Shown: positions 1 to 9,030 of the stretch, piece by piece
Numbering within the stretch: the first letter of the stretch is position 1
How the letters are laid out: every line of letters starts with the position of its first letter
Assembly (NCBI GenBank): GCA_030040715.1
Contig: JASHTF010000383.1
Location: 1 to 38,572 of the forward strand
Length of the DNA: 38,572 bases
Direction: 5' to 3'
Source: Gammaproteobacteria bacterium
GTDB lineage: Bacteria; Pseudomonadota; Gammaproteobacteria; Steroidobacterales; Steroidobacteraceae
Made by a program: the position numbers and the translations under genes
The notes under the pieces: generated by a model
Told to the model about the DNA's origin: nothing
Seen by the model: only the letters and a program-made list of their open reading frames with translations
The model's database searches: none

Positions 1-605
1 GTCCCAGCCTCGATCGCGCCTGCTATGGCCATCCGCCGCTTCCGCCCGGACAGCCCGCATCGAAGGGCCCGGCGAAGGACTGCATCGTCGACAAGATCGA
101 TCAGTTCGAGGCCGAGCTCGAGGAGCCTGCCACCGACCGGGCCGAGCGGCGCGTGGCGCTGCAGTTTGTGCTGCACCTGGTCGCGGATCTGCACCAACCC
201 CTGCACGCCAGCACCGATCACGACGCGGGCGGCAATCGCAAGCACGTGCTCGATGAGCAGGGGGCTCATGCGAGCCTGCACAGCTATTGGGATGTCGAGC
301 TGGTGCAGCGGCTCGGAGCCGATCCGCAGCAGGTCGCCGCGGCGCTGATCGCGCGCATCAGCCCGGCTGAGCTTGCGGCTTGGAGACGCGGGCAGACCGT
401 CGACTGGGCGCTCGAGTCCCATCAGATCGCCCGACGCATCGCCTATGGCAGGCTTCCTCCGCCGCAAGGCCCGGATCGGGGGCGCGGCGGCGGCGAGTAC
501 CTGCTCTCCCGCGACTATCTCGATGCGGCGACGCCCGCCGTTGCAACGCAGCTCAGCCGCGCGGGCGTGCGTCTGGCGCTGCTGCTGAATCGAGCACTGC
601 GGTAG
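1..605 (+). CDS. S1/P1-type nuclease, 3' part (5' end outside window)
   Basis: The reading frame is open from base 3 and runs to a TAG at 603-605, so the start lies upstream of the window. The visible part matches the C-terminal two thirds of S1/P1 nucleases, zinc-dependent exported single-strand nucleases/3'-nucleotidases. Metal-ligand motifs are visible: HQPLH, then GGN, then LHSYWD, and a later W..ESH segment. The upstream segment CIVDKIDQFEAEL is also typical of the family. The ORF track starts this gene at 153, but the conserved sequence upstream in the same frame shows that ATG is internal. The gene converges on the slipin gene with only 6 bases between stop codons. The signal peptide expected for the family cannot be checked. 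Family assignment is strong; substrate is unknown. Confidence 0.88.
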   Translation, partial: PSLDRACYGHPPLPPGQPASKGPAKDCIVDKIDQFEAELEEPATDRAERRVALQFVLHLVADLHQPLHASTDHDAGGNRKHVLDEQGAHASLHSYWDVELVQRLGADPQQVAAALIARISPAELAAWRRGQTVDWALESHQIARRIAYGRLPPPQGPDRGRGGGEYLLSRDYLDAATPAVATQLSRAGVRLALLLNRALR

Positions 606-611
606 CTGCGC

Positions 612-1364
612 TCAGGAGGGCGAGCCGCGCTTCAGCAGCGGCGCCACCAGGTCGAGCGGCAGCGGGAACACGATCAGCGAGCTCTTCTCGTTGGAGATAT
701 CGGCCAGCGTCTGAAGGTAGCGCAGCTGCAGCGAGGCGGGCTCACTGGTCAGCAGCCGCGCCGCCTCGGTCAGCGTCTGCGCGGCCTGCTTCTCGCCATC
801 GGCGTGGATCACCTTGGCGCGCCGTGAGCGCTCCGCCTCCGCCTGCTGCGCCATCGCGCGAATCATGGTCTCATCCAGATCAATGTCCTTGATCTCGACG
901 TTGGTGACCTTCACGCCCCACGCCGCGGTGTTCTGGTCGAGCACCTGCTGAAGCGCGGCGTTCAATTTCTCGCGTTGCGCCAGCAGCTCATCCATCTCGT
1001 GCTGTCCCGTCACCGAGCGCAGCGTGGTCTGCGCGAGCTGGCTCGTGGCCTCATAGGGATTGACCACCTGCAGCACCGCCTTCTCCGGATCGACGATGCG
1101 GAAATACACCACGGCGCTCACCTTCACCGACACGTTGTCGCGCGAGATCACGTCCTGCTTGGGCACCTGCAGCACCACGGTGCGCAGCTCGAGCTTTCTC
1201 ATCTGCTGGATGACCGGCAGCACCAGCCGCACCCCTGGACCCTTGACACCCGTGTAGCGACCGAGCGTGAACATGACGCCACGCTCGTATTCCTTGAGCA
1301 CGCGCAGCGAGCTCGCCAGGATCAGCAGCACCAGTACGATGACGACGGGCAGTGAGACGTTCAT
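612..1364 (-). CDS. Slipin (SPFH/stomatin-like membrane protein)
   Basis: This 250-residue protein has one N-terminal hydrophobic segment (about residues 5-20) followed by an SPFH/band 7 domain. The segment [18 protein letters not shown] and the later [13 protein letters not shown] strand are typical of slipins. A helical segment rich in Ala, Glu and Gln (around [16 protein letters not shown]) should form the oligomerising coiled coil. The ORF track extends it to 472 residues, but the extension reads antisense-like sequence inside nfeD. The ATG at 1364 has a GGAAG ribosome site 7 bases upstream and begins a normal-length slipin. It lies 35 bases downstream of nfeD on the same strand. Slipin-NfeD pairs are a known membrane protease/scaffold partnership. 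Confidence 0.93.
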   Translation of the reverse strand: MNVSLPVVIVLVLLILASSLRVLKEYERGVMFTLGRYTGVKGPGVRLVLPVIQQMRKLELRTVVLQVPKQDVISRDNVSVKVSAVVYFRIVDPEKAVLQVVNPYEATSQLAQTTLRSVTGQHEMDELLAQREKLNAALQQVLDQNTAAWGVKVTNVEIKDIDLDETMIRAMAQQAEAERSRRAKVIHADGEKQAAQTLTEAARLLTSEPASLQLRYLQTLADISNEKSSLIVFPLPLDLVAPLLKRGSPS

Positions 1365-1399
1365 GAGCGCTTCCGTTGGTTGTGGGATGGCTGTTGGGG

Positions 1400-3037
1400 C
1401 TAGCGGGAATACGGCGGCGATTGCGGACGCGGCTCGATCCAGAGCATGAGACCGTGCACCTTCACGATCGAGGCCCATTCTCCGGTGCGCACCGGCGCCG
1501 ATGCGTGGGCGTTCCACAGCTCGCCGCCGTAACGCACCAGACAGGGGTCGCGACTGCCATCGACGATCTCGACGGTCGCACCGATCATCGCCTCGGCCCC
1601 GGTCGTGACCGGCTTGCGTCGCGCGCGCGTCGCCAGCGCGACGATGATGCCGATCACGAGGGCGCCGACGATCGCAAATCCGGCGATGAGCGGCAGGGCC
1701 ACGTGTCCGCCCGCCCCCGGGTTCGCGAACAGCAGGATCGATCCGATGACGAATGCCGCGAGCCCGCCGACCCCGAGCGAGCCGTAGGCCGGCATGAAAA
1801 ACTCCATGATGATCAGGCCGACGCCGAGCAGCATCAACGCCAGTCCGGCGAAGTTCACCGCCAGCAGCTGCAGCGCATAGAGCGCGAGCAGCAGACACAG
1901 TGCCCCGACCACCCCCGGCAGTGCCGCGCCCGGATGATAGCCCTCGAGCAGCAGTCCCCAGATGCCGGCGAGCAGCAGCCCATAGGCAATCGTTGGATGG
2001 CTCAGCACCAGCAGCAGCCGCGTGCGCCAATCCGGCATCACGCGCTGCACGCCGATGTCCCTGGTGTGCAGGACCACCTCGCGGCCCTCGATTTGCACCC
2101 GTCGCCCATCCAACTGCCGCAGCAAATCCGAGACGTCGGGCGCGATCAGCTCCACCACGTGCTGCCGCAGCGCATCCTCGGCCGACAGGCTCGCGGCTCC
2201 GCGCACCGCACTCTCCGCCCAGTCGGCGTTGCGGCCACGCAGCTGCGCGAGCGAGCGAATGTAGGCCACCGCATCATTGACCGCCTTGCGCTCACTCGCC
2301 GTCGTCAGCTCGGGTGTGGCGGCCGGGGATGAGGTGGCGGAGCCTGCGGGGGCCGTCGCCGGCGAGGAGGAGCTTGGTGCCGCGCGCGGGGCGTTGCCGC
2401 CGCCGTCGCCATGAGCGCCAGCCGCCGGGGCGGCCGCGTGGCCCGAGGGGGCGGCCGCGTGGCCCGATGGGGCGGCCGCGTGCCCTGATGCGACGGGGTT
2501 GGCGGGATTGACGGGGTTCGCGGAAGGCGTGGGAGTGGTCGGAGTGGTCGGCGGAGTGGGGGTGCGCGGCTCCTCGCCCCCGAGCGAGATCGGCGTCGCC
2601 GCGCCGAGATTGGTCGCTGGCGCCATCGCGGCCACGTGACAGGCGTACAGGATGTAGGTGCCGGCGCTGGCGGCGCGCGCGCCGCTCGGAGCCACATAGG
2701 CCACCACCGGCACGGGCGAAGCGAGGATGGTCTTGACGATGTCGCGCATGGAGGTCTCGAGGCCTCCGGGCGTATCGATCTGCAGCACGATCACCTCACT
2801 GTGACTCGCGGCCTGCAGGGCGTTATCGACGTAATCGCTCATGGCGGGGCCGATGGCGCCGTCGAGCTCGATGACCGTGGCGAGGGGGTGCGCCGGATTG
2901 TCGGCACTCTGGGCCGGGGCAGAAGCACTCAGGGCACCGGCTGCGCCAGCGAGCAAGCAGACCACGGCGCAGAGGCTGCCCGCCCCAGCGGCGGTAAGCA
3001 GCGCGCCCACCCGCCTGCGTGCGATGATCGTTGGCAT
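1400..3037 (-). CDS. NfeD family membrane-bound serine protease (ClpP-class)
   Basis: This 545-residue protein has an N-terminal signal/anchor (about 10-40) and a ClpP/SppA-class protease domain (about 52-330). A set of transmembrane helices (about 375-500) and a C-terminal OB-like NfeD domain follow. The likely catalytic dyad is Ser124 in RAASAGT and Lys251 in ERKAVNDA, by analogy with the archaeal 1510-N protease. A Pro/Thr/Ala-rich insert of roughly 90 residues (about 152-245) sits between the two and includes three tandem SGHAAAP units. The ATG at 3037 is preferred to the track start at 3160 because the signal sequence begins there. The gene precedes slipin in an apparent operon and diverges from thrA. 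The family normally cleaves hydrophobic C-terminal segments of stomatin partners. Confidence 0.9.
   Translation of the reverse strand: MPTIIARRRVGALLTAAGAGSLCAVVCLLAGAAGALSASAPAQSADNPAHPLATVIELDGAIGPAMSDYVDNALQAASHSEVIVLQIDTPGGLETSMRDIVKTILASPVPVVAYVAPSGARAASAGTYILYACHVAAMAPATNLGAATPISLGGEEPRTPTPPTTPTTPTPSANPVNPANPVASGHAAAPSGHAAAPSGHAAAPAAGAHGDGGGNAPRAAPSSSSPATAPAGSATSSPAATPELTTASERKAVNDAVAYIRSLAQLRGRNADWAESAVRGAASLSAEDALRQHVVELIAPDVSDLLRQLDGRRVQIEGREVVLHTRDIGVQRVMPDWRTRLLLVLSHPTIAYGLLLAGIWGLLLEGYHPGAALPGVVGALCLLLALYALQLLAVNFAGLALMLLGVGLIIMEFFMPAYGSLGVGGLAAFVIGSILLFANPGAGGHVALPLIAGFAIVGALVIGIIVALATRARRKPVTTGAEAMIGATVEIVDGSRDPCLVRYGGELWNAHASAPVRTGEWASIVKVHGLMLWIEPRPQSPPYSR
2427..2490. repeat. 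21-bp tandem repeat, three units, inside nfeD
   Basis: The core cggccgcgt recurs at 2431, 2452 and 2473, a period of exactly 21 bases. On the minus strand each unit encodes SGHAAAP. Because the unit is a multiple of three, copy changes would keep nfeD in frame. It lies in the low-complexity linker between the predicted catalytic Ser and Lys segments. Confidence 0.85.
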
Positions 3038-3215
3038 GCCCGTCGCGCCCTGTCCGTCCTGGCCCTCGTGGCCGATCTGCCAGCGCGAACAGTCTAGCGC
3101 GGGCCACCGGTGCGTGCAGCGAGGGCTCTGGATCAAGGTGTTGCGCACGGCGGAGGGCATGAGTAGAGTGCCGAGACTTTTGCGTCGCCCCCGGGCGGCG
3201 CACCCTGGGAGCCAT

Positions 3216-3221
3216 TAGAAT
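3216..3221 (+). promoter_or_regulatory. Possible -10 box directly before thrA
   Basis: TAGAAT (5 of 6 to TATAAT) ends 11 bases before the thrA ATG, which has no clear Shine-Dalgarno sequence. If used, transcription would start almost at the ATG, giving a leaderless or near-leaderless thrA mRNA. No convincing -35 element is seen at the usual spacing, so this is a weak call. Confidence 0.22.
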
Positions 3222-3232
3222 CTAGTTCCTTC

Positions 3233-5737
3233 ATGAGCAGCGTCGACCCACGCGCGTGGGTAGTCCATAAGTTTGGTGGCTCGAGCGTGGCCGACGCGCA
3301 ATGCTTCGAGCGCGTCGCGCGCATCATCGAATCCCAGGGAACAGCGCTGCCGACGGCCCGGCCGCCGCTGGCGATAGTGCTGTCCGCATGCAAGGGTGTG
3401 ACCGATGCGCTGCTCGAGCTGGTCAATCAGGCCGCCTCGCAGGACCCGGCGTGGCGCGAGCGGTTGAGCGCGCTGCGCGAGCGCCACGCGACCATCGCAC
3501 GGGCGCTGCTCGATGAGCCGATCGCAGCCGAATATCTCGGCGAGCTCGACCGCGACCTGGCAGATCTCGGCGGAGTGCTGCAGGCGACGGCGGTGATGCG
3601 CTCGGCGGCGCAGGCGGTGCGCGATCTGGTCGCCGGCTGCGGGGAGATCTGGTCGACACGGCTGTTCCACCGCTATTTGCAGCGGCGTGCCGCGCGCTTG
3701 AGCCCGCAGTGGCTCGATGCCCGACGCTGCCTGATCGTCGAGTGGGGACCGCTCGGGCCGGCGGTTCATTGGCAGCAGTCCAGGACCAAGCTCAAGGCGC
3801 TGTTGCCGGCACCCACCGCGGGAGCGGTGGTGATCCCGGGTTTCATCGCCACGGATCCGAATGGAGTCCAGACCACGCTCGGACGCAATGGCAGCGACTT
3901 CTCGGCTTCTATCTTCGGCGCGCTGCTCGACGCGGCGGAGATTCACATCTGGACCGACGTCGATGGGGTGCTGTCGGCCGATCCGAGACGCGTGCCCGAT
4001 GCCAAGGTGATCGACTCGCTGTCCTATAACGAGGCGATGGAGCTGGCCTACTTCGGCGCCAAGGTGCTGCATCCCCAGACCATGGCCCCGGCCGTCGGCC
4101 GCGGCATTCCGATCTGGATCCGCAATACCTTCGCACCGGAAAAGCAGGGGACGCTGATCTCGGCCACGTCGAACTCGGCGCTGCCGGTGAAGGGCATCAC
4201 CAGCATCGACCGGGTGGCACTGATCAATCTGGAAGGCCCGGGCATGATCGGCGTGCCTGGCACCGCCTACCGTCTGTTCGGAGCGCTGCGCGAGGAGGGG
4301 ATCTCGGTCATTCTGATCTCGCAAGGCAGTTCGGAGCACTCGATCTGCTGTGCGATCCCGCAGGAGCAGGCCGAGCGCGCGCAGAGCGTGCTGCGCGCCA
4401 CCTTCGCGCGTGAGCTGGCCGAGGGGCAGATCCAGGACGTGGACGTCACGCCGGACCTGTCGATACTCGCCGTGGTTGGCGACGGCATGGCCGGTACCCC
4501 GGGCATCTCCGGCAAGGTATTCGGCGCGCTCGGCGACGTGCAGATCAATGTGCGGGCGATCGCTCAGGGTGCCTCCGAGCGCAACATCTCCGTGGTAGTG
4601 GACGGCAAGCAGGCCACGCGCGCGCTGCGTGCGACGCACGCGAGCTTTTATCTTTCGCCTCACACCCTCTCGATCGGCGTCATCGGACCCGGCACGGTCG
4701 GCCGCGTGCTACTCGATCAGCTCGCCAGTCAGCGCGAGCGCCTGGCGCGCGAGTTCAAGATCGATCTGCGAGTGCGCGGCATTCTGCGCAGCGCGCAGAT
4801 GCTGCTCGCCGAGCGCGAGGTGAACCTGACGCGCTGGCGCGAGCAGCTCGAGACGCAGGCGATCGCCGCGGACGTGGCGCGCTTCATCGAGCACGTGCAC
4901 GTAGATTATCTGCCGCACGCCGTGGTGATCGACTGCAGCGCCGACGAGCAGCTCGCCCGCTGCTATCGCGACTGGCTCGCCGCTGGCATCCACGTCGTGA
5001 CTCCGAACAAGAAGGCCAACAGCGGTGATCTCGCCTATTATGGGAGTCTCAGGGCCGCACGCCGGGCGAGCGGCGCGCACTATCTGTACGAGACCACCGT
5101 CGGTGCGGGTCTGCCGGTGATCCAGACGCTGCGCGATCTGCGCGAGACCGGCGATGAGATCGCCAGCATCGAGGGTATCTTCTCCGGCACGCTCGCCTAC
5201 CTGTTCAATGCTTACGATGGCAGCACGCCGTTCTCCGCGATCGTCCGGGAGGCCAAGCAGCGCGGCTACACCGAGCCCGATCCGCGCGATGATCTGTCGG
5301 GCATGGACGTGGCACGTAAGCTCATCATCCTCGGGCGTGAGATGGGACTGCCGCTCGAGCTGAACGATGTCGAAGTCGCCAGTCTGGTGCCGGCTGATCT
5401 GGTGAGCGGCGACAGCGAGCAGTTCCTCGCCGGGCTGGCGCGCTATGACGCACCGATGAAGCAGCGCTACGAGGCCGCGCGCGCGCGCCGGCGGGTGCTG
5501 CGCTACGTCGGCAGCGTGTCGGCTGACGGCCGCGCCCGCGTGGGCCTGGCCGAATTCGAGCTCGGTCATGCGTTCGCCAACATCGCGCTGACCGACAACG
5601 TGGTGCGCTACTCGACCGCGCGCTACTGCGACAATCCGCTGATCGTGCAAGGACCGGGTGCGGGGCCCGCGGTCACCGCCGGCGGCGTGTTCGCCGACCT
5701 GCTGCGTCTCGCCACCTACCTCGGAGCGCACCTGTGA
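3233..5737 (+). CDS. thrA: Bifunctional aspartokinase/homoserine dehydrogenase
   Basis: This 834-residue fusion catalyses two steps of threonine and methionine synthesis: ATP-dependent phosphorylation of aspartate and NAD(P)H reduction of aspartate semialdehyde. The aspartokinase domain (about 10-300) has KFGGSSVAD at residues 13-21 and GRNGSDFSAS. Two ACT regulatory domains follow (about 315-465). The homoserine dehydrogenase domain starts near 478 with the Rossmann motif GVIGPGTVG and carries TPNKKA and DDLSGMDVARK active-site segments. Length is close to E. coli ThrA (820). The ATG at 3233 is the only start that keeps the whole kinase motif. It lies first in thrABC and overlaps thrB by four bases (GTGA). 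The ACT domains imply allosteric feedback, probably by threonine. MetL-type function cannot be excluded from sequence, but the context favours ThrA. Confidence 0.96.
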   Translation: MSSVDPRAWVVHKFGGSSVADAQCFERVARIIESQGTALPTARPPLAIVLSACKGVTDALLELVNQAASQDPAWRERLSALRERHATIARALLDEPIAAEYLGELDRDLADLGGVLQATAVMRSAAQAVRDLVAGCGEIWSTRLFHRYLQRRAARLSPQWLDARRCLIVEWGPLGPAVHWQQSRTKLKALLPAPTAGAVVIPGFIATDPNGVQTTLGRNGSDFSASIFGALLDAAEIHIWTDVDGVLSADPRRVPDAKVIDSLSYNEAMELAYFGAKVLHPQTMAPAVGRGIPIWIRNTFAPEKQGTLISATSNSALPVKGITSIDRVALINLEGPGMIGVPGTAYRLFGALREEGISVILISQGSSEHSICCAIPQEQAERAQSVLRATFARELAEGQIQDVDVTPDLSILAVVGDGMAGTPGISGKVFGALGDVQINVRAIAQGASERNISVVVDGKQATRALRATHASFYLSPHTLSIGVIGPGTVGRVLLDQLASQRERLAREFKIDLRVRGILRSAQMLLAEREVNLTRWREQLETQAIAADVARFIEHVHVDYLPHAVVIDCSADEQLARCYRDWLAAGIHVVTPNKKANSGDLAYYGSLRAARRASGAHYLYETTVGAGLPVIQTLRDLRETGDEIASIEGIFSGTLAYLFNAYDGSTPFSAIVREAKQRGYTEPDPRDDLSGMDVARKLIILGREMGLPLELNDVEVASLVPADLVSGDSEQFLAGLARYDAPMKQRYEAARARRRVLRYVGSVSADGRARVGLAEFELGHAFANIALTDNVVRYSTARYCDNPLIVQGPGAGPAVTAGGVFADLLRLATYLGAHL

Positions 5738-6687
5738 GCGGCGGCGGGACGCAGTGTGCGACCGATTGCGCGACTGCCTTCGCGCCCGCCTCGGTCGGCA
5801 ACGTGGCGATCGGCTTCGATATCCTCGGCTTCTCGTTCGATGCCATCGGCGATCGCGCGATCGTGCGACGCACCCGCGCCGCTGGCGTGCGCATCACGGC
5901 CATTCGAGGAGTCGCCGAGGAGCTGCCGCTTGAAGCACCGCGCAATACCGCCGGCCGCGCAGTGCTGGCGATGCAGGAAGCGCTGCGGCTTGCGGGTGGG
6001 TTCGAGCTCGAGCTCGACAAGGGCATCCCGCTCGCCTCGGGGCTCGGGGGCTCGGCGGCTTCTGCGGTCGCGGCCGTCGTGGCAGCCAATGCCCTGCTGG
6101 AGCAGCCGCGCCCGCAGCTCGAGCTGCTGAAGTACGCGATGCAAGGCGAGGCCGTCGCGAGCGGCTCACTGCACGTGGATAACATCGCGCCGTCGCTGTT
6201 TGGCGGACTGGTGCTGACCGTGGGCATCGATCAGCCGCGGGTCAAGCAGATCCCGGTGCCGCCGGGGATCTGCGCGGTCATCGTGCATCCGCACATGGCG
6301 GTGTCGACCCATATGGCGCGCGCGATTCTCGACCGTAACGTCGCCATGGCAGATTTCGTGTGGCAGACGGCGAACCTGGCTGGCTTTATCTGCGGCTGCT
6401 ACACCAACGACCTCGATCTGCTGCGCGAGTCGTTCGAGGACGTCGTGATCGAGCGTCAGCGTGCGGCGCTGATTCCCGGATTTGCCGACGTGCGGCGCGC
6501 GAGCCTCGCGGCCGGCGCGCTCGGCTGCTCGATCTCGGGGGCCGGCCCCACGGTATTCGCCTGGTGTCTCGAGCGGCATGCCCCTGGCGTCAGCCGGGCG
6601 ATGGTCGAGGCGTTCTCGCACCACGGTCTGCGCAGCGATGAATGGATCACGAGCCTGCGCACCGCAGGCGCGCGCCTGGTCGAGTGA
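5734..6687 (+). CDS. thrB: Homoserine kinase (GHMP family)
   Basis: This 317-residue GHMP kinase phosphorylates homoserine, the step between ThrA and ThrC. The ATP-binding glycine-rich motif appears as LASGLGGSAAS, and a C-terminal GCSISGAGPT segment is the typical GHMP motif 3. It starts with GTG at 5734, overlapping the thrA stop as GTGA. Its own stop overlaps the thrC ATG by one base (TGATG). Such overlaps indicate translational coupling across the operon. No competing family fits. Confidence 0.95.
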   Translation: MSGGGTQCATDCATAFAPASVGNVAIGFDILGFSFDAIGDRAIVRRTRAAGVRITAIRGVAEELPLEAPRNTAGRAVLAMQEALRLAGGFELELDKGIPLASGLGGSAASAVAAVVAANALLEQPRPQLELLKYAMQGEAVASGSLHVDNIAPSLFGGLVLTVGIDQPRVKQIPVPPGICAVIVHPHMAVSTHMARAILDRNVAMADFVWQTANLAGFICGCYTNDLDLLRESFEDVVIERQRAALIPGFADVRRASLAAGALGCSISGAGPTVFAWCLERHAPGVSRAMVEAFSHHGLRSDEWITSLRTAGARLVE

Positions 6688-7973
6688 TGCGGTTCGCTAG
6701 CACCCGCAGCCCGCAACTGCGGCTCGAGATGAGCGCGGCGCTGGTGCGAGGTTTGGCAGAGGACGGCGGGCTGTACGTCCCCAGCGAGTGGCCGCAGCTC
6801 GCGCCCCGCTCCGACCCGAACGATCTGCCCGCACTGGCTGCAGAGCTGCTGCAACCGTTCGCCTCGGGCGATCCGCTCGAAGCCGAGCTGCCGGCGCTCA
6901 CGCGCGAGGCGTTCGATTTCCCGGCACCGCTGGTGGGGCTCGATGAAGCACGGCGGCTCGAGGTGCTGGAGCTGTTTCACGGCCCGACGGCGGCGTTCAA
7001 GGATTTCGGCGCGCGCTTCCTAGCGGCGGCGCTCGCTCGCCATGCGCGCGCGAGCGGCCGCACGCTCGAGGTGCTGGTGGCGACTTCGGGTGACACCGGC
7101 GGGGCGGTCGCAGCCGCGTTTCATCGCCGCCCCGGCACCGAGGTCATCGTGCTGTTCCCCGCGGGTCTGGTGTCGCCGACGCAGCAGCAGCAGCTCACCT
7201 GTTGGGGTGACAACGTGCACAGTTTCGCGGTGCGCGGCCGCTTCGATGACTGCCAGCGCCTGGTCAAGCAAGCGTTCGCCGATCGGGAGCTACGCGCGCG
7301 CCGCGAGCTCAGTTCGGCCAACAGCATCAACCTCGGGCGACTGCTGCCACAGACGGTGTACTACTGGGCGGCGAGCCTGAGGATCTGGCAGGCACATGGA
7401 CAGCGGGCCGCGTTCGTCATCCCGAGCGGCAATCTCGGCAACGCGACCGCCTGCGTGTGGGCGCGCGCGCTCGGCGCGCCGATCGGTGCCATCGTGCTCG
7501 CGCACAACCGCAATCGCACCGTGCCGGATTATCTGGCGACGGGCGAACTGCAGGTGCGGCCGAGCGTGGCGACGCTGTCATCGGCGATGGACGTCGGCGA
7601 TCCGAGCAACCTCGAGCGGCTGCGCGCGCTGCATCCGGATATCGATGGGCTGCGCGCGGCCGTGAGTGCCGTGTCGATCGACGATGATGCCACGCGGGCG
7701 CGTATCCGCCGCGATTTCGAGCGTTACGGCCGCGTCTGGTGTCCGCACTCGGCGGTCGCCGCCGAGGCCTACGCGCGGCTGCCGCCCGCGCAGACCGCAG
7801 CCAACCGCTGGGTGCTGGTCGCGACGGCGCATCCGGCCAAGTTCCGCGAGACCATCGAGCCGATCATCGGCCGCACCGTGCCGCTGCCGCCGAGCCTCAC
7901 GCGCCTGTTCGAGCGGCCGGCGAGCTTTCAGCCACTCGAGCCCACGCTGCAGGCGCTCAAACAGGTGCTGTGA
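6687..7973 (+). CDS. thrC: Threonine synthase
   Basis: This 428-residue PLP enzyme converts O-phosphohomoserine to threonine, completing the pathway begun by thrA and thrB. The PLP lysine is Lys105 in FHGPTAAFKDFG, followed by the phosphate-binding TSGDTGGAVA loop. The start at 6687 (ATG overlapping the thrB TGA) is preferred to the track start at 6642, which lies inside thrB and adds non-homologous residues. The N-terminus MRFASTRSP fits the family. No transcription terminator is evident before the next gene. Confidence 0.96.
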   Translation: MRFASTRSPQLRLEMSAALVRGLAEDGGLYVPSEWPQLAPRSDPNDLPALAAELLQPFASGDPLEAELPALTREAFDFPAPLVGLDEARRLEVLELFHGPTAAFKDFGARFLAAALARHARASGRTLEVLVATSGDTGGAVAAAFHRRPGTEVIVLFPAGLVSPTQQQQLTCWGDNVHSFAVRGRFDDCQRLVKQAFADRELRARRELSSANSINLGRLLPQTVYYWAASLRIWQAHGQRAAFVIPSGNLGNATACVWARALGAPIGAIVLAHNRNRTVPDYLATGELQVRPSVATLSSAMDVGDPSNLERLRALHPDIDGLRAAVSAVSIDDDATRARIRRDFERYGRVWCPHSAVAAEAYARLPPAQTAANRWVLVATAHPAKFRETIEPIIGRTVPLPPSLTRLFERPASFQPLEPTLQALKQVL

Positions 7974-8016
7974 GGGACGGTGACGACAGTGACGGCCGGG
8001 ACGACACTTCACCAGC

Positions 8017-8034
8017 GCGGTTATAGCGGTTATA
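8017..8034. repeat. Perfect 9-bp tandem duplication before the NERD gene
   Basis: The unit gcggttata occurs twice in direct succession at 8017-8025 and 8026-8034, ending one base before the ATG at 8036. No Shine-Dalgarno sequence is visible there. The AT-rich halves could act as -10-like sequence, but that is inference. Confidence 0.6.
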
Positions 8035-8035
8035 G

Positions 8036-8671
8036 ATGAAACCATTCCCGCAAACATTAGCGTCGTTGCAGCTCGCGCCGCAGTTGGATATGGAGCTGAT
8101 CGCCGCGCTGCTCGCGGGCGCGGCGCTGATCATCGCGCTGGTGCTGTTGTGGCGCTGGGAGCGACGGCGGCGGCTGCGTGCCGCGCGCGCGCTCGCGATC
8201 ACCCGTTGCGGCTTCGAGCACCTGCGTGATGTGCTGGTGCCGGATGGTCAAGGCGCCAATGTGCACGTTGATTTCCTGCTGCTGACCGCCCGCGGCGTGA
8301 TCGTCATCGATCTGCGCGACGTCGCCGGCAACATCTTTGGGGGTGATCAAATGACCGAGTGGACGGTCATGCATCACAGCCAGCGCTATACCTTCACGAA
8401 TCCTCAGACCGGGCTATATGACCGGATCGCGGCGGTGCGAGCGCTGGCGCAGGATGCCCCGGTCGAGGGGTTGATCGTGTTTACCTCGCGCGGACGTTTC
8501 CCCAAGGGACTGCCGCGCCACACGCTGATGCTCGAATCGCTCGCGACCGAGTTCCCGATGGTCAGCGATGAGGTCAGGGATGACCTGCTCGAGCGCTGGA
8601 TGCCGAGCTGGGAGCTGCTGAAGCGCTCGGTCGCCCCGAGCGAGCTGGTCGCGCCGAAAGCAGCGATCTGA
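8036..8671 (+). CDS. NERD (nuclease-related) domain membrane protein
   Basis: This 211-residue protein has a hydrophobic segment at about residues 20-40 (AALLAGAALIIALVLLW) and a positively charged stretch after it. A NERD-like domain follows. The segment VHVDFLLLTARGVIVIDLRDVAGNIFG matches the NERD core, where an acidic/Lys pattern recalls restriction-type nucleases. A typical WT...NPQTGLYDRIAAVRAL segment comes next. In the usual catalytic position the family has E.K; here it reads IDLRD, so nuclease activity is doubtful. A later start at 8090 (MELIAALL) is possible. Its stop overlaps the next ATG (TGATG), so the two are co-translated. It lies 62 bases after thrC. Role unknown. Confidence 0.75.
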   Translation: MKPFPQTLASLQLAPQLDMELIAALLAGAALIIALVLLWRWERRRRLRAARALAITRCGFEHLRDVLVPDGQGANVHVDFLLLTARGVIVIDLRDVAGNIFGGDQMTEWTVMHHSQRYTFTNPQTGLYDRIAAVRALAQDAPVEGLIVFTSRGRFPKGLPRHTLMLESLATEFPMVSDEVRDDLLERWMPSWELLKRSVAPSELVAPKAAI

Positions 8672-8994
8672 TGAAGCACCGCAAAAGCCGCGGGCCCGAC
8701 CCGGCTCGCGTCCCGGATCCCAAGGAGGCGAGCCGCATCGACGAGCGCTACGGTCTCGAGCCGGTCTTCGAGCCCGGCGCCGCCGCGGCGCGCACGGGCG
8801 CTTCGGACGCGGCGCAGTTTCAGTCGCTGCAATGTCCTTACTGTGGCGAGGTGTTCGAACTGCTGCTCGATCTCAGTGCCGGATCGGCGCGCTACGTCGA
8901 GGACTGCCAGATCTGCTGCCAGCCGATCGATCTCGATATCGAGGTCGATCATGACGGGGCTCTGATCGGATTGACGGCGCAACGCTGTGCCTGA
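8671..8994 (+). CDS. CPXCG motif-containing cysteine-rich protein
   Basis: This is a 107-residue protein. The C-terminal half carries CPYCGE, then a conserved YVEDCQICCQPI segment, the signature of the small Cys-rich CPXCG family. The cysteines probably bind one zinc. The first 50 or so residues are charged, Ala/Pro-rich and probably disordered, making it longer than the usual 60-70 residue members. The ATG overlaps the NERD stop by one base, supporting a coupled pair. No biochemical role is established for the family that I can name. Confidence 0.85.
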   Translation: MKHRKSRGPDPARVPDPKEASRIDERYGLEPVFEPGAAAARTGASDAAQFQSLQCPYCGEVFELLLDLSAGSARYVEDCQICCQPIDLDIEVDHDGALIGLTAQRCA

Positions 8995-9030
8995 GGGTGG
9001 CCTCGACGGCTGCCGAATGTAGGCTCGAGT

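Noticed and set aside
3215-4663. 482-aa minus-strand ORF inside thrA
   Set aside because: It is antisense to the conserved aspartokinase and has a His/Arg/Gln-rich shadow-like sequence with no domain.
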